A DNA stretch of 64,000 nt, taken from positions 1,984,001-2,048,000 of the forward strand of contig NZ_CP016286.1 of assembly GCF_001679785.1 (NCBI RefSeq). The letters run 5' to 3'. This stretch comes from Rhizobium leguminosarum. GTDB taxonomy: Bacteria; Pseudomonadota; Alphaproteobacteria; Rhizobiales; Rhizobiaceae. The notes under the pieces were generated by a model. That model saw only the letters and a program-made list of their open reading frames with translations, did not search any database and was not told the DNA's origin. Shown here piece after piece: positions 1-8,907 of the stretch (within the stretch, counting starts at the first letter, position 1; every line of letters starts with the position of its first letter). Position numbers and translations under genes: made by a program.

Positions 1-1
1 A

Positions 2-2020
2 GTGGTCACAATAGAAACCGGCCCCAGCGCCGAATACCTCGATATGAGGCGTCGTTTCTGGATCGGGCTCGTTCTGTCCGTGCCTGTGCTCCTGCTGGAG
101 ATGGGTGGCCACCTCACCAATCTTCACATGGTGCTTGGTGCCCAGACCTCGAACTGGGTTCAACTAGTGCTTGCGACACCTGTCGTCCTATGGGCGGGCT
201 TTCCATTCTTCGAGCGAGCATGGAAGTCGCTCGTCACTATGCGGCTGAATATGTTCACATTGATCGCGATGGGGACGGGTGTCGCGTGGACTTACAGCGT
301 CGTTGCAACCCTTGCACCTGGTCTGTTTCCAGCCACGTTCCGCTCCGCAGACGGTTCGGTCGCCATTTATTTCGAAGCTGCAGCCGTCATCACCGTCCTG
401 GTATTGCTTGGACAAGTGCTGGAGTTGCAAGCCCGTGAACAGACCGGTGGAGCCATCCGCGCACTTCTTGACCTTGCCCCGAAGACTGCACGCCGCGTCC
501 GCGATGGTGTCGACGAGGACATCGACCTGGAAATGGTTGTCGTCGGGGATCGGCTTCGAGTTCGCCCCGGTGAAAAGGTCCCGGTCGATGGCAGCCTTAT
601 CGAAGGTCGCAGTTCGGTGGATGAATCGATGATCACAGGTGAATCGATGCCCGTCACCAAAGAGGTCGGTGCAAAGCTGATAGGCGGCACGATGAACCAG
701 ACCGGCGGCTTCGTCATGGAGGCAGGAAAAGTCGGCCGCGACACCATGCTGGCCCAGATCGTCCGCATGGTTGCGGACGCCCAGCGCTCGCGAGCGCCCA
801 TCCAGCGCCTGGCCGACGAAGTTTCCGGTTGGTTCGTCCCCGTGGTGATCGGGATTGCCATCGTGGCATTCGTAGCGTGGATGATATGGGGACCAGAACC
901 GCGCTTTGCCCACGGCCTTGTAGCCGCAGTCGCGGTGCTCATCATCGCATGCCCCTGCGCATTGGGCCTTGCGACCCCAATGTCGATCATGGTGGGCGTT
1001 GGCCGGGGTGCAGGTCTTGGTGTCTTGATCAAGAATGCCGAAGCCCTGGAGCGTTTCGAGAAAATCGACACATTGGTCGTCGATAAGACCGGAACCCTGA
1101 CCGAGGGGAAACCCAAGGTAACGTCGATAGCGGCGATAAACGGGTTCACAGAATCCGAACTGCTGCGACTGGCGGCAACACTGGAACGAGCGAGCGAGCA
1201 TCCACTGGCAACTGCCATAGTCAACGCGGCGGCGGAACGACAGCTGATTCTCAGCGTCGCGGAAGATTTCGATAGCCCGGTTGGCAAAGGGGTTACGGGA
1301 AGTGTCGATGGACGAAAGCTCATTATAGGCAGCCACCGCATCATGGAGGAAGCTCATATCGATGTCTCAGCTCTTACCAGGCAGGCGGAAGCGATGAGGG
1401 GTGAAGGCGCAACGGTAATCTTCATCGCGATAGACGGCTGTGTTGGAGGCCTTTTGGCGATCTCCGACCCAATCAAAACGACGACGCCAAATGCAGTTCT
1501 AGCTTTGCTGAAGGCAGGGGTCCGGGTCGTCATGCTGACGGGCGATAACAAGACGACGGCCGACGCGGTCGCACGCAAGCTCGGGATCACCGAGGTCGAG
1601 GCCGAAATCCTGCCGGAAGACAAGAGCAAGATCGTCAAGCGTTTGCGGGAAGAAGGCCGGATCGTCGCCATGGCCGGAGATGGGGTGAACGACGCCCCTG
1701 CCCTGGCTGCTGCAGATGTCGGAATTGCTATGGGAACCGGCACGGATGTCGCGATTGAGAGCGCAGGCGTCACTCTGCTCAAAGGCGATCTGCAAGGGAT
1801 TGTGCGGGCTCGCCAACTGAGTCATGCGACAATGAACAACATCCGGCAGAACCTGTTCTTCGCCTTCATATATAACGCGGCTGGTGTACCCATTGCCGCC
1901 GGAGTGCTCTACCCCGCGTTCGGACTTTTGCTGTCGCCGATCATCGCAGCGGCCGCCATGGCGCTTTCGTCGGTAAGCGTCATTGGCAATGCCCTGAGAT
2001 TGAGGAGCGTGCGGATATGA
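2..2020 (+). CDS. copA: Copper-translocating P1B-type ATPase, 5' end cut by window
   Basis: Inner-membrane pump that exports Cu(+)/Ag(+) using ATP. Seen: actuator motif TGES near residue 214, the P1B metal motif CPCALG near residue 317 inside a membrane segment, the phosphorylation motif DKTGT near 361, TGDN near 514 and [10 protein letters not shown] near 560. The CPC motif with these surroundings is typical of Cu(I) pumps rather than Zn/Cd pumps, which is family knowledge. The reading frame is open to the first base of the window, so the true start and any N-terminal metal-binding domain lie outside. It opens a cluster of copper-related genes that run on the opposite strand just downstream. 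Confidence 0.93.
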   Translation: MVTIETGPSAEYLDMRRRFWIGLVLSVPVLLLEMGGHLTNLHMVLGAQTSNWVQLVLATPVVLWAGFPFFERAWKSLVTMRLNMFTLIAMGTGVAWTYSVVATLAPGLFPATFRSADGSVAIYFEAAAVITVLVLLGQVLELQAREQTGGAIRALLDLAPKTARRVRDGVDEDIDLEMVVVGDRLRVRPGEKVPVDGSLIEGRSSVDESMITGESMPVTKEVGAKLIGGTMNQTGGFVMEAGKVGRDTMLAQIVRMVADAQRSRAPIQRLADEVSGWFVPVVIGIAIVAFVAWMIWGPEPRFAHGLVAAVAVLIIACPCALGLATPMSIMVGVGRGAGLGVLIKNAEALERFEKIDTLVVDKTGTLTEGKPKVTSIAAINGFTESELLRLAATLERASEHPLATAIVNAAAERQLILSVAEDFDSPVGKGVTGSVDGRKLIIGSHRIMEEAHIDVSALTRQAEAMRGEGATVIFIAIDGCVGGLLAISDPIKTTTPNAVLALLKAGVRVVMLTGDNKTTADAVARKLGITEVEAEILPEDKSKIVKRLREEGRIVAMAGDGVNDAPALAAADVGIAMGTGTDVAIESAGVTLLKGDLQGIVRARQLSHATMNNIRQNLFFAFIYNAAGVPIAAGVLYPAFGLLLSPIIAAAAMALSSVSVIGNALRLRSVRI

Positions 2021-2091
2021 GATGGGATCGGCAACGACGTCTCCGGCTCCCTCTTAGAGCCGCCGTTGCCGCACTTCCGCGCGTCGCCTCC

Positions 2092-2514
2092 TTATGCGGT
2101 CATCAAATCGATGACCCGCATGATCGCGACCGAATTGCTCATGTTCTGGGTGCCTTCTGTCGTATCGGCATTAGCGCAGGTCCAAACATCGCCCTTCTTG
2201 ACCGTGAACTTTTTTTCGTTCTGAACGACCGAAAGTTCTCCCTCAGTCATATGGCAGAGCATATCGTTCTTCATCATGTTGTCCGGCGTCTTCGCCCCAG
2301 GTTGGATAACAACATCCCGCAGTTTCACCATTTTATAAGCTGGTATGACCGAAGCCCGCTCACCGAGCGCGACAACTCTGACACCGGGTCCGATCTCCTC
2401 GCCCTCATCGGGGCCGTAAGTCTGGGCGGCTGCTGGCGTCGCCCAGGCGATCAGTGGCGTTGCGGCCGTTGTAAGACCGAGTGCGAGCGCGGTTCTACGA
2501 TTGACGGCTTCCAT
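2092..2514 (-). CDS. Exported cupin-fold protein
   Basis: About 140 residues. The N-terminus has a twin-arginine-like NRR followed by a hydrophobic stretch and an AAAQ cleavage site, so it is probably exported to the periplasm. The remainder has a small cupin-like pattern (IQPGAKTPDN, then GELSV and KKGDVW). The start at 2514 is chosen because GGGAGGAAAC lies directly upstream; the frame could run a few codons further. It is convergent with the Cu-ATPase gene. The substrate is unknown; a role in copper or oxidant handling is inferred only from the neighbours. Confidence 0.6.
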   Translation of the reverse strand: MEAVNRRTALALGLTTAATPLIAWATPAAAQTYGPDEGEEIGPGVRVVALGERASVIPAYKMVKLRDVVIQPGAKTPDNMMKNDMLCHMTEGELSVVQNEKKFTVKKGDVWTCANADTTEGTQNMSNSVAIMRVIDLMTA

Positions 2515-2914
2515 TGTTTCCTCCCTAGCCAATTTGTTAGGATGCATCTTATGGATTACTAAAGCAACCTGGGCGCGATCATGGCGGTTGTCAAATCAAC
2601 TTTTGGGAAATGGCTTGCCGCGTCCTATGGAGGCGTACGGCAAAGTTCCGCCCAATTCGATCATGCGGCGACCGCTAATGAGCGGCCGCAATGGGGCATC
2701 TGTGAGCGTTCGGCCGGAACCGATGGACTTTCGCTCGCATTCCGGCCGTCCTGACGTTCGGCGGAGATTGTGGCATTTGCCGCGTCGGAAACAGGCTCTC
2801 GCTCATCCCGCTTTGATACTGAAGCGGGGGAGATGCGTCATCCTCCAATGGTAGATGTTGTTAACACCTGTGCGAACGGGATAAGCCATTTACTTTGTTC
2901 TATTTCGCCCGCCC
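2515..2914. other. Stretch without a recognisable gene
   Basis: About 400 bases between the cupin gene and a decayed membrane-protein gene. Short open frames exist on both strands, but none has a convincing start, signal or family resemblance. The part next to 2515 must hold the cupin gene's promoter; nothing else is recognised. Confidence 0.4.
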
Positions 2915-3256
2915 ATGCTGCCGGAGGACGTGCGTTATCTGCAGTTGACCGACGCCGACCTGTCAGCTCTCGGGCAGCGCTTGAGAGATTGCTTGGTATG
3001 TCTTTGCGGTCCTTGGAGGCTTCGCAATGGCGACAGGTGTTCTTTTGATCACCCTCGCCGCTACGGCCTTTCGCTCGCGAGAGCCCATAGCAGTGTTCGG
3101 TGCCAGCCTTGGTGGCGCAGCTTCGATTGGGACGATGACAGCCGTCTTTTCGCGGTCAACTCCGACTTCAGGTGAGCACTACTTGGTCTCTTCGCCCTTT
3201 GGGCCGCGAGTTTGATCACCTACTGGTTGGAAGGGGCAAAGGCTAACAACGCCTGA
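2915..3256 (+). pseudogene. Decayed small membrane protein gene
   Basis: Three pieces of one protein can be read. One frame gives MLPEDVRYLQL...LSALGQRL. A second frame continues with FAVLGGFAMATGVLLITL and GASLGGAASIGT. The first frame then resumes with FAVNSDFR, an in-frame TGA where Trp would be expected, and ALLGLFALWAASLITYW to a stop at 3256. That is two frameshifts and one nonsense codon in a protein of roughly 110 residues with three hydrophobic segments. The family is not identified. A strong terminator follows directly, as expected for a formerly real gene. Confidence 0.5.
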
Positions 3257-3270
3257 TGACACAGGGTGTT

Positions 3271-3306
3271 GGTGGAGAGCACTCTCATCCGTGCTCTCCA
3301 CCATCT
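3271..3306. terminator. Strong bidirectional stem-loop terminator
   Basis: A perfect 12-bp stem, GGTGGAGAGCAC (3271-3282) with GTGCTCTCCACC (3291-3302), and an 8-base loop. It is followed on the plus strand by ATCTTTT. It lies between the plus-strand pseudogene ending at 3256 and the minus-strand DUF326 gene ending at 3309, so it can serve both. Confidence 0.8.
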
Positions 3307-3308
3307 TT

Positions 3309-3641
3309 TCAAGCCGCCATTTTTGTGCAGCTCTCCGCACAGCGACGGCAAGCCGCTACACACGACTCCATGTCCCCGACACGCTCACAATCCTCCGCGC
3401 ACTGAGCGCAGATTTCGGCGCACTCTCGGCAGACGTGCTTGTGATGCTCTGAACCAATGAGCATGAAATGAGCCGAAGTTCGGCAGATTTCCGCGCAGGC
3501 CATCATGAGCTTGAAATGTTGCGGTTCGGTGTGCTTGCCGCCCATTTCCAGGCAGTGCCCCATGGCCATCGACAAGCACTCACGATAGCAAGCGAGACAA
3601 TTGTCGATGCAGGCTTTCATTTCGTCTGAAAGGTGATGCAT
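3309..3641 (-). CDS. Four-helix-bundle copper-binding protein (DUF326/Csp type)
   Basis: 110 residues with 16 cysteines in repeated CxxxC and CxxC spacing along predicted helices (for example ACIDNCLAC, HVCRECAEICAQC, CVAACRRC). This is the pattern of DUF326/Csp proteins, which store many Cu(I) ions inside a four-helix bundle. No signal peptide is visible from the start at 3641 (MHHLSDEMK), so a cytosolic form is likely. That start has GGGAG upstream; a longer frame begins at 3686. It lies 16 bases downstream of the DUF305 gene on the same strand. Confidence 0.85.
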   Translation of the reverse strand: MHHLSDEMKACIDNCLACYRECLSMAMGHCLEMGGKHTEPQHFKLMMACAEICRTSAHFMLIGSEHHKHVCRECAEICAQCAEDCERVGDMESCVAACRRCAESCTKMAA

Positions 3642-3657
3642 GCTCGTGCTCCCTTCC

Positions 3658-4086
3658 CTACTTCGCTTCCTTGTCGAGCCACTCATTCATCTCGGCGATT
3701 TCTTTGGTCTGCGCCTCGATGATCTTCTGGGCAGCCTTTTTGGCCCATTCGTTGTCACCATATTTCAGCTCAACCTCGGACATGCTGATCGCGCCCATGT
3801 GATGGGCGATCATCCCGCAAACGAAGGCGACGTCGGCGTCCTTTTTCATCATGCCTTGCATCATGTTCATGTGCATCGACTTCATGCCTTCCATTGATGC
3901 CTTCTGATAGTCGGTCATCATGTCGCCCATGCCCATGTCACCGGACATCATATCCATCTTTGACATGTCCATCTCGGACTTGCACTTTTCCGGATAGGCC
4001 ATCTCCGCGAAAGAGGCGGCTGGCATAATCACGAGTATTGAAAGAGCGCCTGCTGCAGCGAGCGAATATTTTACGAGAGTTTTCAT
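3658..4086 (-). CDS. DUF305 family exported metal-associated protein
   Basis: About 142 residues: signal peptide (LSILVIMPAASFA), a Met/Asp-rich segment (DMSKMDMMSGDMGMGDMM), then the DUF305 core with the hallmark AHHMGAI and repeated MQGMM-type methionines. DUF305 proteins are ferritin-like four-helix secreted proteins often found in copper and silver islands. The Met- and His-rich composition fits periplasmic copper binding, which is inference. The start at 4086 has AGGAGA six bases upstream. It is probably co-transcribed with the DUF326 gene. Confidence 0.85.
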   Translation of the reverse strand: MKTLVKYSLAAAGALSILVIMPAASFAEMAYPEKCKSEMDMSKMDMMSGDMGMGDMMTDYQKASMEGMKSMHMNMMQGMMKKDADVAFVCGMIAHHMGAISMSEVELKYGDNEWAKKAAQKIIEAQTKEIAEMNEWLDKEAK

Positions 4087-4132
4087 CTCTATTCTCCTGT
4101 TTGGATTCAAATATTTGGTTTCAGCAAATCAG

Positions 4133-4453
4133 CTAAGGAGCTTTTGGAGGGGGGTGGAAGGCACGCACGAGCAGGAACGGACTAAGTTCGTTCAGGATCG
4201 CCGTAACCGGTCGGGGGACGACTGCATGCGCCTCTGCACACGGCGGCTCTGCCAGAATCGGGCAGCAGTGCAAATTGGAGCAGCAACCCGAATGATGAAC
4301 GGATGTTGGAGCGCGATGGCCAAACTCCGAGACGGACGGGCAATTGTGATTGGCGTTGAATTGCCCAGCCGCCGCCGCGCCGTGGAGGTTCACCATCATG
4401 ACGCACAGGGCCACAATGCGGGCTAAGCGGTAAAGGATTCTCAGAACAGGCAT
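4133..4453 (-). CDS. Small secreted Cys/His-containing protein
   Basis: 106 residues. The N-terminal signal-like segment (ILYRLARIVALCVMMVNLHGAAAA) is followed by a region with GCCSNLHCCPILAEPPC and several histidines. This resembles short periplasmic proteins that recur in copper-resistance clusters; I cannot assign a family. It lies 46 bases upstream of the DUF305 gene on the same strand. The 440 bases upstream, to the gene ending at 4893, hold nothing recognisable. Confidence 0.5.
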   Translation of the reverse strand: MPVLRILYRLARIVALCVMMVNLHGAAAAGQFNANHNCPSVSEFGHRAPTSVHHSGCCSNLHCCPILAEPPCAEAHAVVPRPVTAILNELSPFLLVRAFHPPPKAP

Positions 4454-4892
4454 GGAAGCGCAATTCCTTTCGCGTTCAAACGCGCCTTTCAGAAGATTGT
4501 TCCCTCCCCGGCTTTCAAGGATCACCCAGAATCCGAGAACTGCTGTTGTGCCCAGGGTCGCCGCCCTGAGAAGACAGGGGCGATCCTGGCGACTGCGACG
4601 GGAATGTCCCGCTTGCGTCGGGGAATACAAAATCTTGAGCGGAAGGTGGAGCCGACTTACCTGCTGAATGGCAGGCAGGGTCGTGCTCAGGTGCTTCGGG
4701 AAGTAGTGGCGTTCAGGACGCACCTTATCCTCCAGATTCGCGCGATCAAACAGGCCCGTTCGATTCCCACAATGCGTCTGAAGATTAGCCAATGTTGCAA
4801 TGTACCCAGCTGCTATCCGGGCTGTGATAGGCTTTCCGAAAACGCGAAGTCGAAGGCCATGCCAGACGTTGCGGCCTGGCATGGCCAAGCGC

Positions 4893-5546
4893 TTACATCA
4901 CCTTCTTGATGTCCGAATATGCTCCCGATGTTTTCAGCTTGATTGTGACATCAGCATCAGTCCGGTTGCGCCAGAACCAACCATGCTTACCGTCGAAAGC
5001 AGCTTCCAGTTCGCCAGAACCGGATGGCTTAGCTCGCCCCTTCTCGTAGCTGGTTGTTTCACCACTGTTGCCATCGGCATGCATATCGAAGTTTACGACA
5101 CCGCCTTCCGCGATCCATTCGTAAGTGGCTTTCGCGCCCTTGGTCATCGTCAGCTTAATCTCAGTCGCCTCGCCCGGCTTCAGCGTCACGGACATCTCAT
5201 CCTGAAGCATTTCCTGAGCGAATGCCGCCCGGACGCCGAATTCATTGATCAGGCGATCCATCAGGCCGGAGCCCTGCTGCGTTGCGGCTCCGGTCGCCGC
5301 CGGAACTTTCATCTCCTGCGTTTTCTTAAGATCAGCCTCAGCCTCTTCTGCGAGCTGGGTCTTGATCTCGCCCATCTCGGTTAGACCGAGCACGCTGCCC
5401 GTTCCGGTAGGGTCAATTCCGTACTCGGATGGGAGAACGACGGTGACGAGGATGACGGCTGCCGCAGCGGCAGCGATGACTGTCGATTTTACCAGCTGCT
5501 TCGACGATGGCAGGTCGCCCGGTGCTGGTGCTTGAGAATTAAACAT
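4893..5546 (-). CDS. Membrane-anchored periplasmic protein next to HupE/UreJ
   Basis: 217 residues: a cytoplasmic N-terminus, one membrane segment (residues 23-40, STVIAAAAAAVILVTVV), a coiled Glu/Lys-rich stretch, and a C-terminal beta-rich domain beginning around MSVTLKPGEATEIKLTM and ending AYSDIKKVM. Single-pass proteins of this kind recur beside hupE/ureJ-like genes in metal clusters. The exact role is unknown. The start at 5546 has AAAGGA upstream. The preceding hupE-like gene ends 18 bases away on the same strand, so the two are probably one operon. Confidence 0.7.
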   Translation of the reverse strand: MFNSQAPAPGDLPSSKQLVKSTVIAAAAAAVILVTVVLPSEYGIDPTGTGSVLGLTEMGEIKTQLAEEAEADLKKTQEMKVPAATGAATQQGSGLMDRLINEFGVRAAFAQEMLQDEMSVTLKPGEATEIKLTMTKGAKATYEWIAEGGVVNFDMHADGNSGETTSYEKGRAKPSGSGELEAAFDGKHGWFWRNRTDADVTIKLKTSGAYSDIKKVM

Positions 5547-5564
5547 ATCCTGTTTCCTTTCAGA

Positions 5565-6296
5565 TTAGGCGACGAAATAGCCGGTGAGCTGATATCCGAT
5601 CAGCACGAACCCGGCGGTCATCATGAGGACGTTGGCGGTATAGGCATGGCGGATGAAGCTTGACGTCTTCCGCCAGTAACTCATGCCGATAAGGATGATC
5701 GCGAGAGCGATGAGCTGCCCAATTTCCACGCCCAAGTTGAAGGCGAGAAGATTGGGAACGAGGCCATCCTGGGCGATTTCGTATTCCAGGATTTTTGTCG
5801 CAAGCCCCAGACCGTGGAAGAAGCCGAAGATGAGAGTGGCGAGCTTCGTGTCTGGCTGGTGGCCGAACCATCGTTGGAATGCCCCGAGGTTATCGAGCGC
5901 CTTATAGACGACTGACAGGCCGATGATCGCATCGATCAGGTAGGAGCTGACGTTCCACCCGAAATAGACGCCCAGAAGCATGGTCGTCGAATGTCCAATG
6001 GCAAACAGGCTGACGTAGATGCCGATGTGTTTCAGCCTGTATAGGAAGAAAATCACGCCGAAGAGGAACAACAGGTGGTCGTATCCGGTCACCATGTGCT
6101 TCGCCCCGAGGTAGATAAATGGTATCAGGTTGACGCCTGTGATTTCCTGGATGTAGCCCTTATCGCCCTCAGCGACGGCATGTGCTGCCGCCGTTCCCGC
6201 CCAAGCGAATACCAAAATTAAGACAAGGAAAAGCTGGAGAACGAACGGGCGGGACACAAACCCGCGACCGCCGCCTCCAAGAGGTGGTTGTTTCAT
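5565..6296 (-). CDS. HupE/UreJ family membrane transporter
   Basis: 243 residues with a signal-like first segment ending in AAAHA and about six more hydrophobic segments. The family motifs are GYDHLLFLFGV, AIGHSTTM and GFFHGLGLA, with histidines inside membrane helices. HupE/UreJ proteins mediate Ni or Co transport in hydrogenase and urease clusters. Here no such enzymes are present, and copper and Ni/Co genes surround it, so the transported metal is uncertain. It overlaps nothing and is followed by its partner membrane-anchor gene. Confidence 0.82.
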   Translation of the reverse strand: MKQPPLGGGGRGFVSRPFVLQLFLVLILVFAWAGTAAAHAVAEGDKGYIQEITGVNLIPFIYLGAKHMVTGYDHLLFLFGVIFFLYRLKHIGIYVSLFAIGHSTTMLLGVYFGWNVSSYLIDAIIGLSVVYKALDNLGAFQRWFGHQPDTKLATLIFGFFHGLGLATKILEYEIAQDGLVPNLLAFNLGVEIGQLIALAIILIGMSYWRKTSSFIRHAYTANVLMMTAGFVLIGYQLTGYFVA

Positions 6297-6343
6297 ATGG
6301 AATTTCCGTGATTGCGTTGAACACGTCGCCGGAGCGGCACTTG

Positions 6344-6721
6344 TCAGATCAACGCCACGGTACGCGGAGGACGATCAATGCCGTAAAGCCGCCCGGCGGC
6401 TAATCCCTCGGAAATAACACCATAGGATGGAGTGGACCGGAAGCGAGTTTCCATTTCAACAGCTGCCACAAGGCCTGCTTTATCGTGAGTATGGTCAGCG
6501 TGATGATGGTCTGCATTCTTGTCCGACGATATGTCGACGTCGAGATCGCCGTGGCTATGAGTATGAGCATAATCGTGATCATCCGTCTCTACGACAACGG
6601 CCACAGAATGCAGCTGCGGGGCATGATCGCCCATCCCAGCAAGCGCCAGGAACAGGACCGCGATCCCCGCCATAAAGACGGTGAGAACGTTAAGCGGTCT
6701 TTTAGTCGAGCGAAGCAGCAT
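6344..6721 (-). CDS. Small His-rich exported protein divergent from dmeR
   Basis: 125 residues. An N-terminal hydrophobic segment (VLTVFMAGIAVLFLALAGM) is followed by a histidine/aspartate-rich stretch (DDHDYAHTHSHGD...ADHHHADHTHD) suited to binding Ni, Co or Zn. The ATG at 6721 is preferred to a TTG at 6757. It is transcribed away from dmeR, and the putative DmeR operator lies between the two genes, so control by DmeR is inferred. No family name is assigned. Confidence 0.6.
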   Translation of the reverse strand: MLLRSTKRPLNVLTVFMAGIAVLFLALAGMGDHAPQLHSVAVVVETDDHDYAHTHSHGDLDVDISSDKNADHHHADHTHDKAGLVAAVEMETRFRSTPSYGVISEGLAAGRLYGIDRPPRTVALI

Positions 6722-6773
6722 GGTCGAACTGTTACCCCGCTTCTGGAATTTGGGCAAGGCGATCCACTTGAAT

Positions 6774-6792
6774 TATCCTCTCCAGGGGGATA
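6774..6792. promoter_or_regulatory. Putative RcnR/DmeR-type operator
   Basis: TATCC and GGATA form inverted half-sites around a G-run (TATCCTCTCCAGGGGGATA). They sit 11 bases before the dmeR start and between dmeR and the divergent His-rich gene. RcnR/DmeR repressors are known to bind AT-flanked G/C-tract palindromes. The assignment rests on position and shape only. Confidence 0.5.
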
Positions 6793-6802
6793 GGTATGAA
6801 AG

Positions 6803-7078
6803 ATGACGGAACATCGACATGACACCCATCCGGAAATTGTCAAACGGCTGAAGCGAGCCGAGGGACATCTCAAAAGCGTGATCGCGATGATCGAAAGTGG
6901 CCGACCATGTCTGGACATCGCCCAACAGCTCCAGGCAGTCGAGAAGGCAATCGCCAACGCCAAGCGGACACTGATCCAGGACCACCTCGATCATTGCCTG
7001 GATGACGCGGTCGGGCCGCTGGGCGGCGACCAACGGCGGACTATCGACGAGTTCAAGACGATCACAAAATATCTTTGA
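6803..7078 (+). CDS. dmeR: DmeR, Ni/Co-responsive repressor (CsoR/RcnR family)
   Basis: 91 residues, the normal family length, all-helical with no HTH. Seen: an N-terminal His motif (HRHDTHPE), then KRLKRAEGHLKSV, the metal-site cysteine in GRPCLDIAQQL, and the distal histidine in DHLDHCLDD. The H-C-H arrangement points to Ni(II)/Co(II) sensing, as in RcnR and rhizobial DmeR, rather than to Cu-sensing CsoR. It precedes dmeF in the usual dmeR-dmeF order. The apo-protein would repress and metal binding would release it. Confidence 0.88.
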   Translation: MTEHRHDTHPEIVKRLKRAEGHLKSVIAMIESGRPCLDIAQQLQAVEKAIANAKRTLIQDHLDHCLDDAVGPLGGDQRRTIDEFKTITKYL

Positions 7079-7237
7079 TCAATCAGTGCGCGGCCATCCA
7101 GGCGTTGCGACACGGAACAGCAATGTGAGCAGGGCTATGTGGAATAAAGTTCTCGACTGGTTTGGATTTGGCAGCCACGGTCACAGCCACTCCCCCAGGG
7201 TCACGATCATCACGGACCGCACGGCCATACGCACGGT

Positions 7238-8443
7238 GTGATTGACGCAACGATTGCGACAACAGACCGTGGCATCTGGGCGATCAAATGGTCGTTCGTC
7301 ATCCTTGCCCTGACTGCGGCGATGCAGATTGTGGTGGTGCTAATCTCTGGCAGCGTTGCATTGCTCGCCGACACGATCCACAATGTGGCCGACGCAACGA
7401 CCGCCATTCCGCTTTGGATCGCGTTTGTCTTGGCTCGCCGAAAGCCAACGAAAACGTTCAATTATGGTTTGGGCCGGGTAGAGGACCTCGCTGGCATCAT
7501 CATTGTCATGATCATCCTGTTCAGCGCACTCGTCGCTGGCTACCAGGCCATCAGCCGCCTCATCAATCCGGAGCCGATTTCCCATCTCGGCTGGTTGATC
7601 GGCGCTGGCGTCATCGGCTTCATCGGTAACGAAGCCGTTGCTGTGTTCCGTATCCGCGTGGGCCGGGAAATCAACAGCGCGGCGCTGATCGCCGACGGAT
7701 ACCATGCCCGCACCGATGGCCTGACCAGTCTCGCGGTCGTCGCCGGAGCCATCGGTGTCTGGCTCGGCTTCCCGCTCGCCGACCCCATTGTCGGCCTTCT
7801 GATCACGGTGGCCATCTTCGGTATCGTCTGGCAGTCAGCCCGTTCGGTGCTGACGCGCATGCTTGACGGCGTTGAGCCTGGTGTCGTCGATGAGATCGAA
7901 CACGCCGCCGCCCACGTCAAGGGCATCGAAAAAGTCACCGGGGCGAAAGCACGCTGGTTGGGGCACAAGCTTCACGTCGATGTCGCAGTGGTCATTGACG
8001 AGGGCGTTCTGCTTGCAGAGGCCAACGTCATTACCAGCAGGCTAGAAGGCGAACTCTTCGCCCACATTCCGGCGCTTGCCGTCGCGACCGTCAGGATTGT
8101 TGCACCGGAACCGCAGGGACACCATCACGCTCCGGACCCCTTCCAGGTGAATGGCAAGCTGGCACAGGGCCTCCTCGAAATCGTCGATACAGCCGACGGC
8201 GAACGTTTCCGCCTCCGCGTATCTCGGCATGCAGAAGGTCTCTCCGCCACCGTGGCCATTAAACGCGACGTAGGTCTGGAACAGCATGCAATGGTGCCCG
8301 TCGCAGGTAACCATCATCTCCTGCAAAGCATGGGGGCTCCGGCCGAGCCACACGAATTTGACGCAGAGCTTGTGCTGTCCAATGCTGCGGACAGCGAACG
8401 GCTTTCCTTCAAGATGCTTGAGCCCGAGGGGCACCATCATTAG
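7238..8443 (+). CDS. dmeF: DmeF, cation-diffusion-facilitator Ni/Co exporter, frameshifted leader
   Basis: The CDF core is intact: six membrane segments, the metal site ALLADTIHNVADA in TM2, DGYHARTDGLTSLAV in TM5 and a cytoplasmic C-terminal domain with histidines (QGHHHAPD, terminal GHHH). This frame opens at a GTG. The natural start is probably the ATG at 7137 (MWNKVLDWFGFG SHGHSHS), whose frame runs into a stop at 7241. One base appears to be lost in the C5 run at about 7192-7196. Restoring it gives a His-rich leader (GHDHHGPHGHTHG) fused to the core. As it stands, only a leaderless transporter could be made. Confidence 0.85.
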   Translation: MIDATIATTDRGIWAIKWSFVILALTAAMQIVVVLISGSVALLADTIHNVADATTAIPLWIAFVLARRKPTKTFNYGLGRVEDLAGIIIVMIILFSALVAGYQAISRLINPEPISHLGWLIGAGVIGFIGNEAVAVFRIRVGREINSAALIADGYHARTDGLTSLAVVAGAIGVWLGFPLADPIVGLLITVAIFGIVWQSARSVLTRMLDGVEPGVVDEIEHAAAHVKGIEKVTGAKARWLGHKLHVDVAVVIDEGVLLAEANVITSRLEGELFAHIPALAVATVRIVAPEPQGHHHAPDPFQVNGKLAQGLLEIVDTADGERFRLRVSRHAEGLSATVAIKRDVGLEQHAMVPVAGNHHLLQSMGAPAEPHEFDAELVLSNAADSERLSFKMLEPEGHHH

Positions 8444-8466
8444 GAACCGGACGCGAGCATTCACGC

Positions 8467-8904
8467 ATGGGTGATCTCGCAGCCTATATGGGCTTGTTTC
8501 TCGTCGCGTTCGCGGCGGCGACAATTCTGCCATTTCAGTCGGAGGCGGTCCTCGTCGGACTTCTCCTGACTGGGAACTATCCGACCGCCCTTTTGGTTGC
8601 CGTCGCCAGTGCCGGAAACGTCCTCGGGTCTGTTGCGAACTGGCTGCTCGGCATCGGTATCGAGCGCTTCAAGGACAGGGCGTGGTTTCCGGTCAGCGCT
8701 CAACGGCTTGCGCAAGCGCAGCGTTGGTACCAACGATATGGAAAGTGGTCATTGCTTGGGAGCTGGCTGCCGATCATCGGCGACCCGCTCACTGTAATTG
8801 CTGGCGTGCTGAGGGAGCCGTTCTGGATGTTCCTATTCCTGGTCACAATCGCCAAGGTTTCCCGCTACCTAGTGCTGACGGCCGTCGCGCTGAGTTGGAT
8901 GTGA
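8467..8904 (+). CDS. YqaA-like membrane protein (DedA/SNARE-associated fold)
   Basis: 145 residues with about four hydrophobic segments. Family features include ILPFQSEAVLVGLL, the glycine-rich GNVLGSVANWLLG and WLPIIGDPLTVIAG. YqaA-type proteins are short relatives of the DedA membrane family; their substrate is unsettled. It starts 24 bases after dmeF and ends 3 bases before the Ni/Co exporter gene, so it is probably part of the dme transcription unit. Confidence 0.78.
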   Translation: MGDLAAYMGLFLVAFAAATILPFQSEAVLVGLLLTGNYPTALLVAVASAGNVLGSVANWLLGIGIERFKDRAWFPVSAQRLAQAQRWYQRYGKWSLLGSWLPIIGDPLTVIAGVLREPFWMFLFLVTIAKVSRYLVLTAVALSWM

Positions 8905-8907
8905 TCC

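Noticed and set aside
188..1357. Long open frame opposite the Cu-ATPase gene
   Set aside because: It mirrors the codon pattern of the ATPase, has no signal or family features, and its protein is low-complexity; it is a high-GC shadow. The same holds for long frames opposite tnpC, PleD and cusA.
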